Source: Candidatus Villigracilis affinis (GTDB lineage: Bacteria; Chloroflexota; Anaerolineae; Anaerolineales; Villigracilaceae). From it: a stretch of DNA of 64,000 bases. A program made the position numbers and the translations under genes. The notes beneath the pieces are model-generated. The model worked only from the letters and a program-made list of their open reading frames with translations. It ran no database searches and had not been told where the DNA came from. The DNA lies in NCBI GenBank assembly GCA_016718275.1, contig JADKEA010000008.1:120984-184983 (forward strand), read 5' to 3'. Positions 42,045-50,933 of this stretch are shown in pieces; the stretch's first letter is position 1; each line of letters starts with the position of its first letter.

Positions 42045-43022
42045 ATGTCCCCCACGATCAACGTACAACAACTTAGCAAGACCTATCAAGTGCCTGAGCG
42101 CGAAGGTGGTTTTGGCGCGGCAGTCCGTAGTTTTTTCAAACGTAAGTACAAAGATGTAAAAGCGGTTCAACAGGTCGATTTCAAGATCGAGCAGGGAGAG
42201 ATCGTCGGCTTCCTTGGCCCGAATGGCGCAGGCAAAACCACCACGCTCAAAATGCTTTCTGGTTTGCTGCACCCCACTGGCGGCAAAGCCGAAGTGCTCG
42301 GGTTCACCCCGTGGGAGCTCAAGCCCGAATACCTGCGCGTGATGACCCTCGTCATGGGACAGCGCAACCGCCTTTCATGGGATATTCCCGCGGCGGATTC
42401 ATTTTTGCTCAATCAAGCCATTTACCGAATCCCTGACGATGAATACAAGCAAACCTACAAAGAATTAGATGAACTGCTCGAACTTGAGCCTTTGATGAAA
42501 AAACCTGTGCGCAATCTTTCACTCGGCGAACGAATGAAATGCGAGATCGCCGCAGGGCTGCTTCACCGCCCCAAGGTATTGTTTTTGGACGAACCCACCA
42601 TTGGGCTTGATATCACGGGGCAGGCACGCATCCGCGAATTTTTGCGCGAGTACAACAAACGCACAGGCGCGACCATTCTGCTGACCAGTCATTACATGGC
42701 CGATGTGACCGCACTCTGCGAACGCATTATCATTATTCATCACGGCAACCTCAAATACGACGGCGGCATCAACGACCTCTCACGCAGGATCGCACCGTTC
42801 AAATTGATCGGGGTGCGGCTGGCAGAACCCAATTCGCATGATCTTTCAAAGTATGGCGAACCCGTTCAAAATGAGGAAGATGCGGAGAAGCAGTACATCC
42901 AGGTCAAGGCCGAGGATGTGACGCGGGTCACCTCCAAACTGTTGGCTGATCTGCCAGTCCACGACATTACCATCGCCGATCCACCCATCGAGGATGTCAT
43001 CGAGCAGGCGTTCAATCAATAA
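42045..43022 (+). CDS. ABC transporter ATP-binding protein
   Basis: 325 residues from ATG 42045. Walker A GPNGAGKTTT, a Q-loop near GQRNRLSWDIP, signature LSLGERMKCEIA, Walker B LFLDEPTIGLD and H-loop LLTSHYMADV. The signature is LSLGE rather than LSGGQ, common in this ABC-2 exporter subgroup (ABC-type uncharacterised transporters with paired permeases of the YadG/DUF990 kind). A C-terminal ~90-residue regulatory tail follows. It powers export with the two permeases encoded directly after it. Confidence 0.93.
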   Translation: MSPTINVQQLSKTYQVPEREGGFGAAVRSFFKRKYKDVKAVQQVDFKIEQGEIVGFLGPNGAGKTTTLKMLSGLLHPTGGKAEVLGFTPWELKPEYLRVMTLVMGQRNRLSWDIPAADSFLLNQAIYRIPDDEYKQTYKELDELLELEPLMKKPVRNLSLGERMKCEIAAGLLHRPKVLFLDEPTIGLDITGQARIREFLREYNKRTGATILLTSHYMADVTALCERIIIIHHGNLKYDGGINDLSRRIAPFKLIGVRLAEPNSHDLSKYGEPVQNEEDAEKQYIQVKAEDVTRVTSKLLADLPVHDITIADPPIEDVIEQAFNQ

Positions 43023-43061
43023 TTGCTTCGTCTCGTTCAGCGCAAAAGGAAGGAGCTTTAT

Positions 43062-43859
43062 ATGTTACTTATCATCAAACGACTCTGGCAGGTGAATTGG
43101 GCGGAGCAATGGCAATACCGCGCCAACCTGCTGATGTACCTGCTTTACTGGCTGGTTTCCCCCATCATTTATCTCGCCGTGTGGACCAGCATCGCCAACG
43201 TCAAAGGCGACGTGAACGGGTTTACCGCCAATGATTTCACCACCTATTACATGGTACTCTTGATCGCTGATCAGTTCACCAGCAACATTGTTATTCACAC
43301 CTTCGGATACAAAATTCAGGATGGTTCACTTTCAGGTGAATTGATTCGCCCCATCCATCCCTTGCTGACGAATGGACTCGTCAACAACATTGCCTTCAAA
43401 GCGCTGACCATTATGGGCCTGCTTCCCATTTGGATCATTTTGTTTTTCCTTTACAAACCCGATTTCAGCGGCATTTCGTGGACGGGCATCGCCCTTGCCA
43501 TTCCCGCCATGATCCTGGCGTTCTTTACTGGCTATCTGCTTTCAGCCGCCATCACCTCCCTCGCCTTTTGGACGACCCGCGTTTATTCCATCCACGAATT
43601 TTATTTTGCGTTGATCCTGCTGTTCTCAGGTCAGTTCGTGCCGCTCACGCTCATGCCGCAGATCGTTCAGGATATTGCCCAATATCTTCCATTCCAACTA
43701 TTGATCTATTACCCCGTTCAGCTGATTCTTGGAAAACTATCCTCCGCACAGATCGTGCAGGGCTATGTGATGTCATTCATCTGGCTCGGCATTGCATGGC
43801 TATTCTTTACCTGGGTGTGGCGCAATGGCGTGAAGCGTTATTCAGCAGTTGGAGCGTAA
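43062..43859 (+). CDS. ABC-2 type exporter permease 1
   Basis: 265 residues from the ATG at 43062 (AAGGAAGGAGC upstream) with six predicted membrane helices; an in-frame extension to 43023 is rejected. It has the ABC-2/DUF990 style (YRANLLMYLLYWLVSPIIYLAVW; GSLSGELIRPIHPLL; FYFALILLFSGQFVPLTLMP). It ends 3 bp before the next permease gene. The two form the membrane half of an exporter with the ATPase upstream; similar systems are annotated as multidrug or antibiotic exporters, but the cargo is unknown. Confidence 0.9.
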   Translation: MLLIIKRLWQVNWAEQWQYRANLLMYLLYWLVSPIIYLAVWTSIANVKGDVNGFTANDFTTYYMVLLIADQFTSNIVIHTFGYKIQDGSLSGELIRPIHPLLTNGLVNNIAFKALTIMGLLPIWIILFFLYKPDFSGISWTGIALAIPAMILAFFTGYLLSAAITSLAFWTTRVYSIHEFYFALILLFSGQFVPLTLMPQIVQDIAQYLPFQLLIYYPVQLILGKLSSAQIVQGYVMSFIWLGIAWLFFTWVWRNGVKRYSAVGA

Positions 43860-43862
43860 CCC

Positions 43863-44648
43863 ATGCATACTCTCAGACTTCTTTCTGCATTCTTCAAAGT
43901 CAATGTTCAAATGGCACTTGCCTATCGTGCCGATACGGTGGTGAATATTCTGCTCAATCTGATGTGGCTCGGCTGGGAACTGCTCAGCCTCAACATCATC
44001 TTCAATAACACAGAAACCCTTGGCGGCTGGGGCATCGGCGAGTTGATCGCGCTGTTGGGAGTCTTCCGCCTTGTCAACACGATGATGATCGCGCTCATCT
44101 GGCCCAATACCGAAAAATTCAACGCAAGCATCCGCGATGGCTCGATGGATTACACCATCCTCCAACCTGTCAACAGCATGTTCCTCGTCACTTTTTCGCG
44201 CATCACCGTCTGGCGGATCTGGGATCTGGTGCTTGCAGTTGTGTTGATGGTGGTGGGCATCAACATGTCTGGAGACTCGATCACCGCGCTTCAAATCCTG
44301 ACCTTTATCCTGCTCGCCACCACAGGCACGCTCGTCATCTACAGCCTGTGGATCGTCCTGATCGCGATGACCTTTTGGTTTACCAAATTCGACAACAACG
44401 TCACCATCCTGCAAGCACTGCTGGATGCTGGCCGATATCCCGCCACGGTGTATCCTGTCTGGTTAAGAGTGATCGTCACCTTCATCATCCCCATCGCTGT
44501 CGCAACGACAATTCCATTGCAGGCCCTGCGCGGCGACTTGACTCTGGCCAGCACCCTGCTCTTCGCCTCCATTGGATTCATCAGCTTCGGAATCGCTTCG
44601 CAAATCTGGAAGGCGGGGCTTAAACGCTACAGTGGGGCAAGTAGTTAA
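43863..44648 (+). CDS. ABC-2 type exporter permease 2
   Basis: 261 residues with about six membrane helices. It resembles permease 1 in layout (ALAYRADTVVNILLNLMWLGWEL, SIRDGSMDYTILQPVNSMFL, LLDAGRYPATVYPVWLRVIV). The GSMDYTILQP segment corresponds to GSLSGELIRP in permease 1, suggesting paralogous, heterodimeric permeases. It is the last gene of the ABC operon and is followed by a terminator. Confidence 0.9.
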   Translation: MHTLRLLSAFFKVNVQMALAYRADTVVNILLNLMWLGWELLSLNIIFNNTETLGGWGIGELIALLGVFRLVNTMMIALIWPNTEKFNASIRDGSMDYTILQPVNSMFLVTFSRITVWRIWDLVLAVVLMVVGINMSGDSITALQILTFILLATTGTLVIYSLWIVLIAMTFWFTKFDNNVTILQALLDAGRYPATVYPVWLRVIVTFIIPIAVATTIPLQALRGDLTLASTLLFASIGFISFGIASQIWKAGLKRYSGASS

Positions 44649-44678
44649 TCACCCTTCCCTTTTACAAATCATTCGTGC

Positions 44679-44718
44679 AAAACGCTGGTTTTAGCTGAAA
44701 AAGCAAAATCAGCGTTTT
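44679..44718 (+). terminator. Terminator of the ABC-exporter operon
   Basis: AAAACGCTGGTTTT (44679-44692) pairs with AAAATCAGCGTTTT (44705-44718), 13 of 14 positions plus a wobble, with an AGCTGAAAAAGC loop and a following TT. It lies 30 bp after the last permease stop. Confidence 0.85.
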
Positions 44719-44877
44719 TTGTTCCCTGTGGCAAACAATTGCCACAATTCCTTGATACGTTCTTGATACGCCCGCCAAGTAGACTGTTATTAGCCTAATT
44801 ACCCAATTTAGGCAGAGACAGCTTGCTAAAACCCACCTCCCAGCAAACTGTGAAAGACAACTAGAAAGGTTAAACAA

Positions 44878-45822
44878 ATGTCAAATCATAGGAAACTGCT
44901 AACTGTTCTACTTGTTCTTCTATTCAGCCTCGCTTGCGGCGTCGCACCGAACCCAACAGTGCAACAAACCCAGGTCGCTTTGGCGATCCAGCAAACAGCG
45001 CAAGCCCAGCCGTTGCAGCAAACCCAAGTGGCGCTGGCGGCCCAGCAAACAGCGCTGGCTCAACCACAAGTTCCGGCAGTATCAATCTCACAAACACTGC
45101 CGCCTGCCGCCGCACAGGGAGATCCATCCATTCAACAAACCCAGGTGGCGCTAGCGGTGCAGCAAACAGCCTTCGCCCAGCAGCAATCGTCGGCGCAGCA
45201 AGCCGCGGCTGCCACCACTCAGGCAATTCCAACCGGCCCCATGTTCACAGCCAATCAAAATTCCTTTTGTCGACAGGGACCCAGCACACACTATAAGGAC
45301 GACAGGCAGGTCAACAAGGGTCAAACCGTACCCATTATCGGAAAAAGCTCGGCGCATTCCGGCTTTAGCTGGTGGTTTGTCCAAACTTCAGATGGTAAAA
45401 AATGCTATGTTTCAGAGGACTTGGGCAGTGTCAGTGGGAGCACATCCAATATCCCCGAACAAACGCCCCCCTTCCTCGAAGATTGGCCCGGGGTGTGGCA
45501 TGTTTTGTGGGGAAGTTTTGGCATGGACATTGAGATAAGGTTCGATGGAAACACCTTTGAGTGGGATACCGACTGGAATACCTGCGCCCCGGGATTCGAC
45601 AGTGTAAACTCGACATTCTTTTCGGATGAATCACTCAGCGGCGAAATACAGGATGCGCAATTCGACTCGAACGGGGATTGCTTCGAAGCAAACCGTTTCT
45701 CCTATCAGATTCAGTTTGCCGTTGGATCAAACCACAATCAATTTGTCGGCATCGCTGATGGAGATACGTTCTGTGGCGGACGCAATGGCCTCCCAGCGCC
45801 CAACCCATGTAAATTTCCGTAA
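44878..45822 (+). CDS. Lipoprotein with Q/A-rich repeats and an SH3-like domain
   Basis: 314 residues. A lipoprotein signal (LLVLLFSLACGVAP, Cys about 20) precedes a Gln/Ala-rich stretch with three copies of QQTQVALAxQQTA (about residues 28-110), probably an extended or coiled stalk. A bacterial SH3-like domain follows (NSFCRQGPSTHYKDDRQVNK, PIIGKSSAHSGFSWWFVQT), then a ~100-residue Cys-containing C-terminal domain (FEWDTDWNTCAPGF, GIADGDTFCGG). It is likely a cell-surface protein that may bind wall peptides. It lies directly before the M6 protease gene, possibly its partner. Confidence 0.78.
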   Translation: MSNHRKLLTVLLVLLFSLACGVAPNPTVQQTQVALAIQQTAQAQPLQQTQVALAAQQTALAQPQVPAVSISQTLPPAAAQGDPSIQQTQVALAVQQTAFAQQQSSAQQAAAATTQAIPTGPMFTANQNSFCRQGPSTHYKDDRQVNKGQTVPIIGKSSAHSGFSWWFVQTSDGKKCYVSEDLGSVSGSTSNIPEQTPPFLEDWPGVWHVLWGSFGMDIEIRFDGNTFEWDTDWNTCAPGFDSVNSTFFSDESLSGEIQDAQFDSNGDCFEANRFSYQIQFAVGSNHNQFVGIADGDTFCGGRNGLPAPNPCKFP

Positions 45823-45860
45823 GTACCAAATAACATAAAAAAGCAGAAAAGGAGTCATCC

Positions 45861-47849
45861 ATGTCAACGCCATTTAGTGGAAAACAGTTCACCTTCACTC
45901 AACCTGACGGATCCGAACTCTGGGTTAAGGGCTGGGGCAACCAACATCAGGCAGTCTTTGAGTGCCTAAACGGTTACACTGTGGTTAAAGACCCAATCAC
46001 AAAGTTTTATGTTTACGCAGAGTTAAGCTCTGATGGTGAAGAATTAATTCCCACAGGAATCCGACCTCGCATTACCAAAACCGAAAAGCTTGGCGAAGAT
46101 AAACTTGGCCTGGTCAAAGGTGTGCGAGTAAAGCTTGAGGCTGCCAAAGCAAAGGCACAGGAAAGCGGATTGCCCAACAGGGGATCCCGTTGGGAAGAAC
46201 GTCGGAAGCAATTCAAATCGGGTCTACATGGCGCTGCCGCAGCACCTGGTATCTCTGCCGCGCCGCCCACCCGCCAAACGATCGGAGATTTCACCGGCCT
46301 TTGTTTGTTGATCCAGTTTCCAGATGTGCCAGGGACCATTACCCGTGAAGAGGTGGATGACTTTTGCAACAAAATAGGATACAACGGCTTCGGGAATAAT
46401 GGGTCGGTATACGACTATTTCTACGCTGTATCAGGCGGCAGGCTCAGGTATAAGAATATCGTTACCCCCTACTATCTGGCAAAGCAACCGCGAAGTTACT
46501 ATACAAACGAAGCCATCCCACAGGGGGATCGCGCCCGGGAGTTGATCAAGGAAGCATTAAGCCATCTCAAGGCTCAAGGTTTCGACTTTAGCAAGTTGAC
46601 AGCAGATGAGATGGGATATTTGTACGCAACAAATGTCTTTTATGCAGGAAGTTGTTCCAACAATTGGGCAAAGGGTCTCTGGCCGCATCAATCTTCCATG
46701 CTGATACCCTACGAACTCATCCCGGGCAAAAGCACACATGACTATCAGATCACGGATATGTCCAGTGAACTCTCGCTGGGCACTTTTTGCCACGAGAACG
46801 GGCACATGATCTGCGACTTCCCTGATCTGTATGATTACGGAAAGGAGTCTGCAGGCGTCGGTCAGTTCTGCCTTATGTGCATGGGCGGGAATATCAATCC
46901 AAAGAACCCCGCTCATATTAATCCCTACCTCAAGTACAAAGCAGGTTGGGCAAAATCAGCGATCAATATCACCCCAGGCCTGAGCGTAACGATACAGGCT
47001 GAGACAAATCAATTTTTTATTCACCGCAAGGCTTCGGCGCCGACCGAATATTATATTATTGAAAATCGGAGTAATTCAGGGCGAGACGCAGCGCTACCCG
47101 GCTCAGGTCTGGTAATCTGGCATATCGACGAATTGGGGAACAACCAGTACGAGCATATGAATTCTCTATATCACTATGAGTGTTCAGTGGTGCAAGCTGA
47201 CGGGCGGAATGATCTGGAGTACAGTTCATATCCATACGGAGATGCAACCGACCTCTTTGGCGCAGGTATCAACGACCATTTCGGTGAGACAACCAACCCA
47301 AGCAGCAAGTGGTGGGATGGCACACCATCCGGGCTGAACATCAAAGAGATCGGTTCAATTGGAACGATGATGACTTTCAAAGCAGCGGAGCAAGACGTGT
47401 CAACCTTGATCGAAACCCAAGATCAAGGGAACCCCACCTATACCGTAACCGTCGTAACCGAAAGAAATTTACGTGAAGGCACCAGTACCTCAACGAAGAC
47501 AACACAGACACTCAAAGGTATCCATACGTTAACAGGAGACGTCCTATGGACGGCCAGCACAGCACAACCAACAGCTGAGCAGAAAGTTGGCGACCAGTGG
47601 CTCCACATCACCGCAGTGGACGGTTTCCCAGTGAGTTCGCGCTATCTGGCAGTTATACATAATGGCCAGGTCTACAGCAAACCCAAGCGTATACACAGGG
47701 TTGCCTCTAAAGAAAACCTCACCACCCTCGCTGAAAAGTATCATACGACCGTGGATAAACTCGTAGCGGAAAACAAACTTGCCTACCCCGGTCTGCTTAC
47801 CAACAAAAACCTGGTTGAAATCGGCTGGGAGCTGAAAATACCGGACTGA
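45861..47849 (+). CDS. M6-family metalloprotease with C-terminal LysM-like domain
   Basis: 662 residues; AAAAGGAG precedes the ATG. The N-terminal ~130 residues resemble an M6 propeptide (GSELWVKGWGNQHQAVFE). The catalytic zinc site is GTFCHENGHMICDFPDLYDYG-like with His311, Glu312 and His315 of HExxH (HENGH) and a downstream Asp. The C-terminal residues about 612-660 (ENLTTLAEKYHTTVDKLVAE) look like a LysM cell-wall-binding module. Homologues (immune inhibitor A type) are secreted. No standard signal peptide is seen, so export may be non-classical or the start may be missed. Confidence 0.88.
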   Translation: MSTPFSGKQFTFTQPDGSELWVKGWGNQHQAVFECLNGYTVVKDPITKFYVYAELSSDGEELIPTGIRPRITKTEKLGEDKLGLVKGVRVKLEAAKAKAQESGLPNRGSRWEERRKQFKSGLHGAAAAPGISAAPPTRQTIGDFTGLCLLIQFPDVPGTITREEVDDFCNKIGYNGFGNNGSVYDYFYAVSGGRLRYKNIVTPYYLAKQPRSYYTNEAIPQGDRARELIKEALSHLKAQGFDFSKLTADEMGYLYATNVFYAGSCSNNWAKGLWPHQSSMLIPYELIPGKSTHDYQITDMSSELSLGTFCHENGHMICDFPDLYDYGKESAGVGQFCLMCMGGNINPKNPAHINPYLKYKAGWAKSAINITPGLSVTIQAETNQFFIHRKASAPTEYYIIENRSNSGRDAALPGSGLVIWHIDELGNNQYEHMNSLYHYECSVVQADGRNDLEYSSYPYGDATDLFGAGINDHFGETTNPSSKWWDGTPSGLNIKEIGSIGTMMTFKAAEQDVSTLIETQDQGNPTYTVTVVTERNLREGTSTSTKTTQTLKGIHTLTGDVLWTASTAQPTAEQKVGDQWLHITAVDGFPVSSRYLAVIHNGQVYSKPKRIHRVASKENLTTLAEKYHTTVDKLVAENKLAYPGLLTNKNLVEIGWELKIPD

Positions 47850-47858
47850 AACCGAATC

Positions 47859-47893
47859 AAAAGAGGGCGGGCTACATAAGCCCGCCCTCTTTT
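47859..47893. terminator. Bidirectional terminator between M6 protease and MerR genes
   Basis: AAAAGAGGGCGGGCT (47859-47873) and AGCCCGCCCTCTTTT (47879-47893) form a perfect 15-bp stem with a 5-nt loop and A/T runs at both ends. It lies 10 bp after the protease stop and 6 bp before the stop of the convergent regulator gene. Confidence 0.93.
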
Positions 47894-47898
47894 GATTC

Positions 47899-48645
47899 TT
47901 ACTTTCTATTCTTTTCGACATACACCTTTACAGCTTCCCGCATGAATTCGGCAAGATTCGGGTGCATTTTATCGAAGTTGGCTTTGAAGCGCGGATCGTC
48001 AGAGTAGCCCTCTGCCAAGCCAAGCAGTTGATCGAGATTCGGCGTCCAGAAGTAGTCCATGTGTTTGCGCCAGCGTTCGACGATGGCCTGCACTTCAGCC
48101 GAGGCCGCGCCCTTCGGCATCGCGGCGACCATGTCCATGTAAACGGCCTTGCCTTCCGCCAGAATGGCTTCCTTCTTGGCCGCTGAGTACGCCTTCCACT
48201 TGCGGTTTGATTCGCGCACGGTTTCGGGGTCGTACATCTGCTCGGCTTCTTTGGCATATTTCTCCTGCTCTTCTTCGCTAAAGCCTTCGAAAAGTCCTTT
48301 TTCGCTCATTTTCGTTTTTCCTTTCAAATGTTGAATCGTATTGTCCACAGTCTGGATCAGGCGATCAATCCGCACCGCCTGCTTGTTCAATGCATCCTTA
48401 TGGCTTTGCAGCGCCCCAAGCACATCAAAATCACGGCGTCCCATGATCTTTTTGATCTCGTCCAGCGGTATATCCAACTCACGATAGAACAGGATCTGCT
48501 GTAATTTCAACAGAGCCTCCTCCCCGTAGTAGCGATAACCATTCTCGCCAATTCGGGATGGTTTGAGGAGTCCGATTTCATCGTAATGGTGCAGCGTCCG
48601 CGGGGTGACACCAGCCATGCTGGAAAGCTGTTTGACTGTGAACAT
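47899..48645 (-). CDS. MerR-family regulator with TipAS-like domain
   Basis: 248 residues. The N-terminal MerR helix-turn-helix reads MFTVKQLSSMAGVTPRTLHHYDEIGLL, split here as VKQLSSMAGVTPRTLHHYDE. A dimerising coiled coil is followed by a C-terminal helical TipAS domain (EEEQEKYAKEAEQMYDPE, YFWTPNLDQLLGLAEGYSDD, LAEFMREAVKVYVEKN). TipAL proteins bind thiopeptide or other drug-like ligands and activate efflux. The target here is unknown; it may autoregulate. It is divergent from the pseudouridine synthase gene. Confidence 0.92.
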   Translation of the reverse strand: MFTVKQLSSMAGVTPRTLHHYDEIGLLKPSRIGENGYRYYGEEALLKLQQILFYRELDIPLDEIKKIMGRRDFDVLGALQSHKDALNKQAVRIDRLIQTVDNTIQHLKGKTKMSEKGLFEGFSEEEQEKYAKEAEQMYDPETVRESNRKWKAYSAAKKEAILAEGKAVYMDMVAAMPKGAASAEVQAIVERWRKHMDYFWTPNLDQLLGLAEGYSDDPRFKANFDKMHPNLAEFMREAVKVYVEKNRK

Positions 48646-48779
48646 GGCGCTACTATAAACCCTTACGTAACGTTAATGTCAAGGGTTTTTGGATAACAGG
48701 TAAAATAAAACAATTAAAAAGTTTTCAAGCACAACCAATACCCGACATATATCTCAAAAAGATCCATAAACAGGAATAA

Positions 48780-49433
48780 ATGCAAATCATTCATAAAGAC
48801 AATGACATACTTGTAATCAACAAGCCAGCCGATCTCCCCGTTCTGCCTGACGGCTGGGATAAGGATGCGCCTTATCTCGTGAAAATGCTTGAAGAGGAAT
48901 TCAACAAAGCCTGGGTCGTGCATCGTATCGACAAAAGCACCAGCGGCATCATTATCTTTGCATTAACCGCCGAAGCGCACCGCTCGCTGAATATTCAATT
49001 TGAAAAACATCTTGTGGAAAAGACATATCACGCCATTTTGAATGGCTCGCCGAAATGGCTCGATAAGATCACGAAATTCCCACTGCGGGCCAATGTGGGC
49101 AGCAAACACCGAACCGTTGTGGACAACCGAAACGGAGTCCGCTCTGAGACGAGATTCAGAATCTTGAAACAGAATCAACTGTCGGCTTTGGCAGAGGCGA
49201 TGCCTATGACGGGGCGAACGCATCAGATCAGAGTCCATGCCTTCGCGTTGGGGTATCCACTTTTGGGAGACATCCTCTACAGCGCCCCCGAAACAGATAT
49301 CATCTCGCGCGCCGCTTTGCACGCGTATTCATTATCGTTTGACCATCCGACATCAAATGAGCGACTTACCTTTACCGCACCTTACCCCGCTGATTTTCAA
49401 AAAGCGTTAAGAAGTTTGAAGTTGGCAAATTAA
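48780..49433 (+). CDS. RluA-family pseudouridine synthase
   Basis: 217 residues. VVHRIDKSTSGIIIFAL carries the catalytic Asp of the HRIDxxTSG signature; then KTYHAILNG and MTGRTHQIRVHAFALGYPLLGD complete the RluA core. It isomerises uridine in rRNA or tRNA. There is no S4 domain, so it is a short, stand-alone form such as RluA-like tRNA/rRNA enzymes. The substrate position cannot be decided. It is convergent with the DUF1015 gene. Confidence 0.92.
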   Translation: MQIIHKDNDILVINKPADLPVLPDGWDKDAPYLVKMLEEEFNKAWVVHRIDKSTSGIIIFALTAEAHRSLNIQFEKHLVEKTYHAILNGSPKWLDKITKFPLRANVGSKHRTVVDNRNGVRSETRFRILKQNQLSALAEAMPMTGRTHQIRVHAFALGYPLLGDILYSAPETDIISRAALHAYSLSFDHPTSNERLTFTAPYPADFQKALRSLKLAN

Positions 49434-49436
49434 AAG

Positions 49437-49476
49437 GTTTGCAGGTTGACAAGTTAGAATCTGCCAACCTGCAAAC
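49437..49476. terminator. Hairpin between convergent RluA and DUF1015 genes
   Basis: GTTTGCAGGTTG (49437-49448) and CAACCTGCAAAC (49465-49476) are perfect 12-bp inverted copies. The arms belong to an intergenic repeat type (GTTGGCAAG/GTTAGAAGG words) also seen at 309-360 and 30618-30660. Confidence 0.7.
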
Positions 49477-49498
49477 TTGAAAACACCTACAAACTCAA

Positions 49499-50815
49499 CT
49501 ACGAAATTTTTCTTGCTTCCATGTAAAAGCGTTTTTCACGCGCCTCACCCATCGAAAAAGTTTTTCTCGGCAATGCGCCATCGAGGATCACGGTCTTGAA
49601 CAGATCGGATTTGTGCATACCTGCAAGATAAAAGCCCACGTTACCCGCCTGCAAAGCCAGACGCTCGACAACATCTTCGCCGTGCACGTAATCCACTTTT
49701 TCCGCGCCGCCATCTTTGAGGAATGAATCGATGAAGGATTGGATGGTGCCAACTGCCAGATTGGATGACGCGTGCGCGATTTCGATCACGCCAAATTTCT
49801 GCCCGCCTCCAACCAGACCGATCGCCTGCTTCTGACCATCCGCAGAATCTACCTTATGAATCATTGCTTCGCCGCTGGCAACTTCAGTATAGCTAAAGTT
49901 ATCGCCAAAGGTTTTCTTCAACTCCGCGAATAAATCTTTCTTCAAGTTGAACAATACGCGATGGATCGGTTCAAACTCAAGCCCATCATCGTGGACATTT
50001 TCGATCTCAACCAACGCGTAACGCGAAGGATGATCCATGCCGACCTGCGGCTTCATCTTTTCCCAAATGGCTTTGGCTGTGGCAAGAGAATGATTGCCAT
50101 CACCCATCGCAAAGAGCAGAACAGGTTGGTCTTTGCCGATGCCATATTTGGCGGCGAAGGTTTCAGGTTTGGCAAGTCCGCGCAGGGCTTCTACAACTTT
50201 ATTTTCAAATTCCTCACTTACGGCGTAACCGGCAAGGTGGCCGCTATCGAGCATGAGGTCGAAATCATAAATTTTTTCGAGCTTCGCTTTTGCAGCAGAC
50301 AGCGGCTCGATAACAGTGCGATTCGGATCATCGATCAACACGAGGATATGCGGTAATTCCATCGCTGCGCCTTCGCGGATCTTGATGCGTGGAGGAAGGC
50401 GATCTACGATGGTTCCTTCAGTGGCACGAATGAGACTCGATGAGCCTTTGTTGTAATCGTAGGCTTCGAGATCGAGACATAAAACCACACCTTTGCGGGT
50501 TTTGCCTGCAACGGTGCGCTCAACATAAATAAGCCCATCGCGCGGCTGAAGAACGCCATCGTCCATGTACTTGCGCATGGTGGTTTGAATATTTTGAATT
50601 CGCTGGTCTCCGCCTTCTTTTTCAAGATGCACTTCGGGGAAGGTCAGGTTCAACGTGGAGGGTGCATCGCCGACAATCTTTTCCACGTCATGCCAGTATT
50701 CAGGCTCAGAAGTAAATTGGTCACAGGCGATTACGGCCCACTTTTTCAAATCGGTGCCGGGCTTGGGAAGATACACTTGCGGAATTTGAATGCCAATGTC
50801 GGAAATTATTTTCAT
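49499..50815 (-). CDS. DUF1015 family protein
   Basis: 438 residues. It matches DUF1015: PQVYLPKPGTDLKKWAVIACDQFTSEPEYWHDVE (read in parts), MGDGNHSLATAKAIWE with the conserved Asp-Gly-Asn-His, and FAMGDGN. In many bacteria this family sits next to serine-biosynthesis genes, as here next to serA. The reaction is not established; a kinase linked to serine metabolism has been proposed for relatives. The gene lies 118 bp downstream of serA and the gap contains a palindromic repeat. Confidence 0.9.
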   Translation of the reverse strand: MKIISDIGIQIPQVYLPKPGTDLKKWAVIACDQFTSEPEYWHDVEKIVGDAPSTLNLTFPEVHLEKEGGDQRIQNIQTTMRKYMDDGVLQPRDGLIYVERTVAGKTRKGVVLCLDLEAYDYNKGSSSLIRATEGTIVDRLPPRIKIREGAAMELPHILVLIDDPNRTVIEPLSAAKAKLEKIYDFDLMLDSGHLAGYAVSEEFENKVVEALRGLAKPETFAAKYGIGKDQPVLLFAMGDGNHSLATAKAIWEKMKPQVGMDHPSRYALVEIENVHDDGLEFEPIHRVLFNLKKDLFAELKKTFGDNFSYTEVASGEAMIHKVDSADGQKQAIGLVGGGQKFGVIEIAHASSNLAVGTIQSFIDSFLKDGGAEKVDYVHGEDVVERLALQAGNVGFYLAGMHKSDLFKTVILDGALPRKTFSMGEAREKRFYMEARKIS

Positions 50816-50839
50816 GTCGTCTCCTTAATAAAATTACGC

Positions 50840-50923
50840 CATTGCGAAGGCAGCGTTCTTCCGATCGAAGCAATCTCAAACTCGATGTGGAGATTGCTTC
50901 GGGCAAATTGCATCTTCGCAATG
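50840..50923. repeat. Composite palindromic repeat between DUF1015 and serA genes
   Basis: CATTGCGAAG (50840-50849) and CTTCGCAATG (50914-50923) form outer arms. GAAGCAATCTC and GAGATTGCTTC form inner arms at about 50867-50900. This nested layout matches a widely dispersed intergenic element type seen in Chloroflexota and other phyla; no gene is inside. Confidence 0.82.
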
Positions 50924-50933
50924 ACGATGGGTT

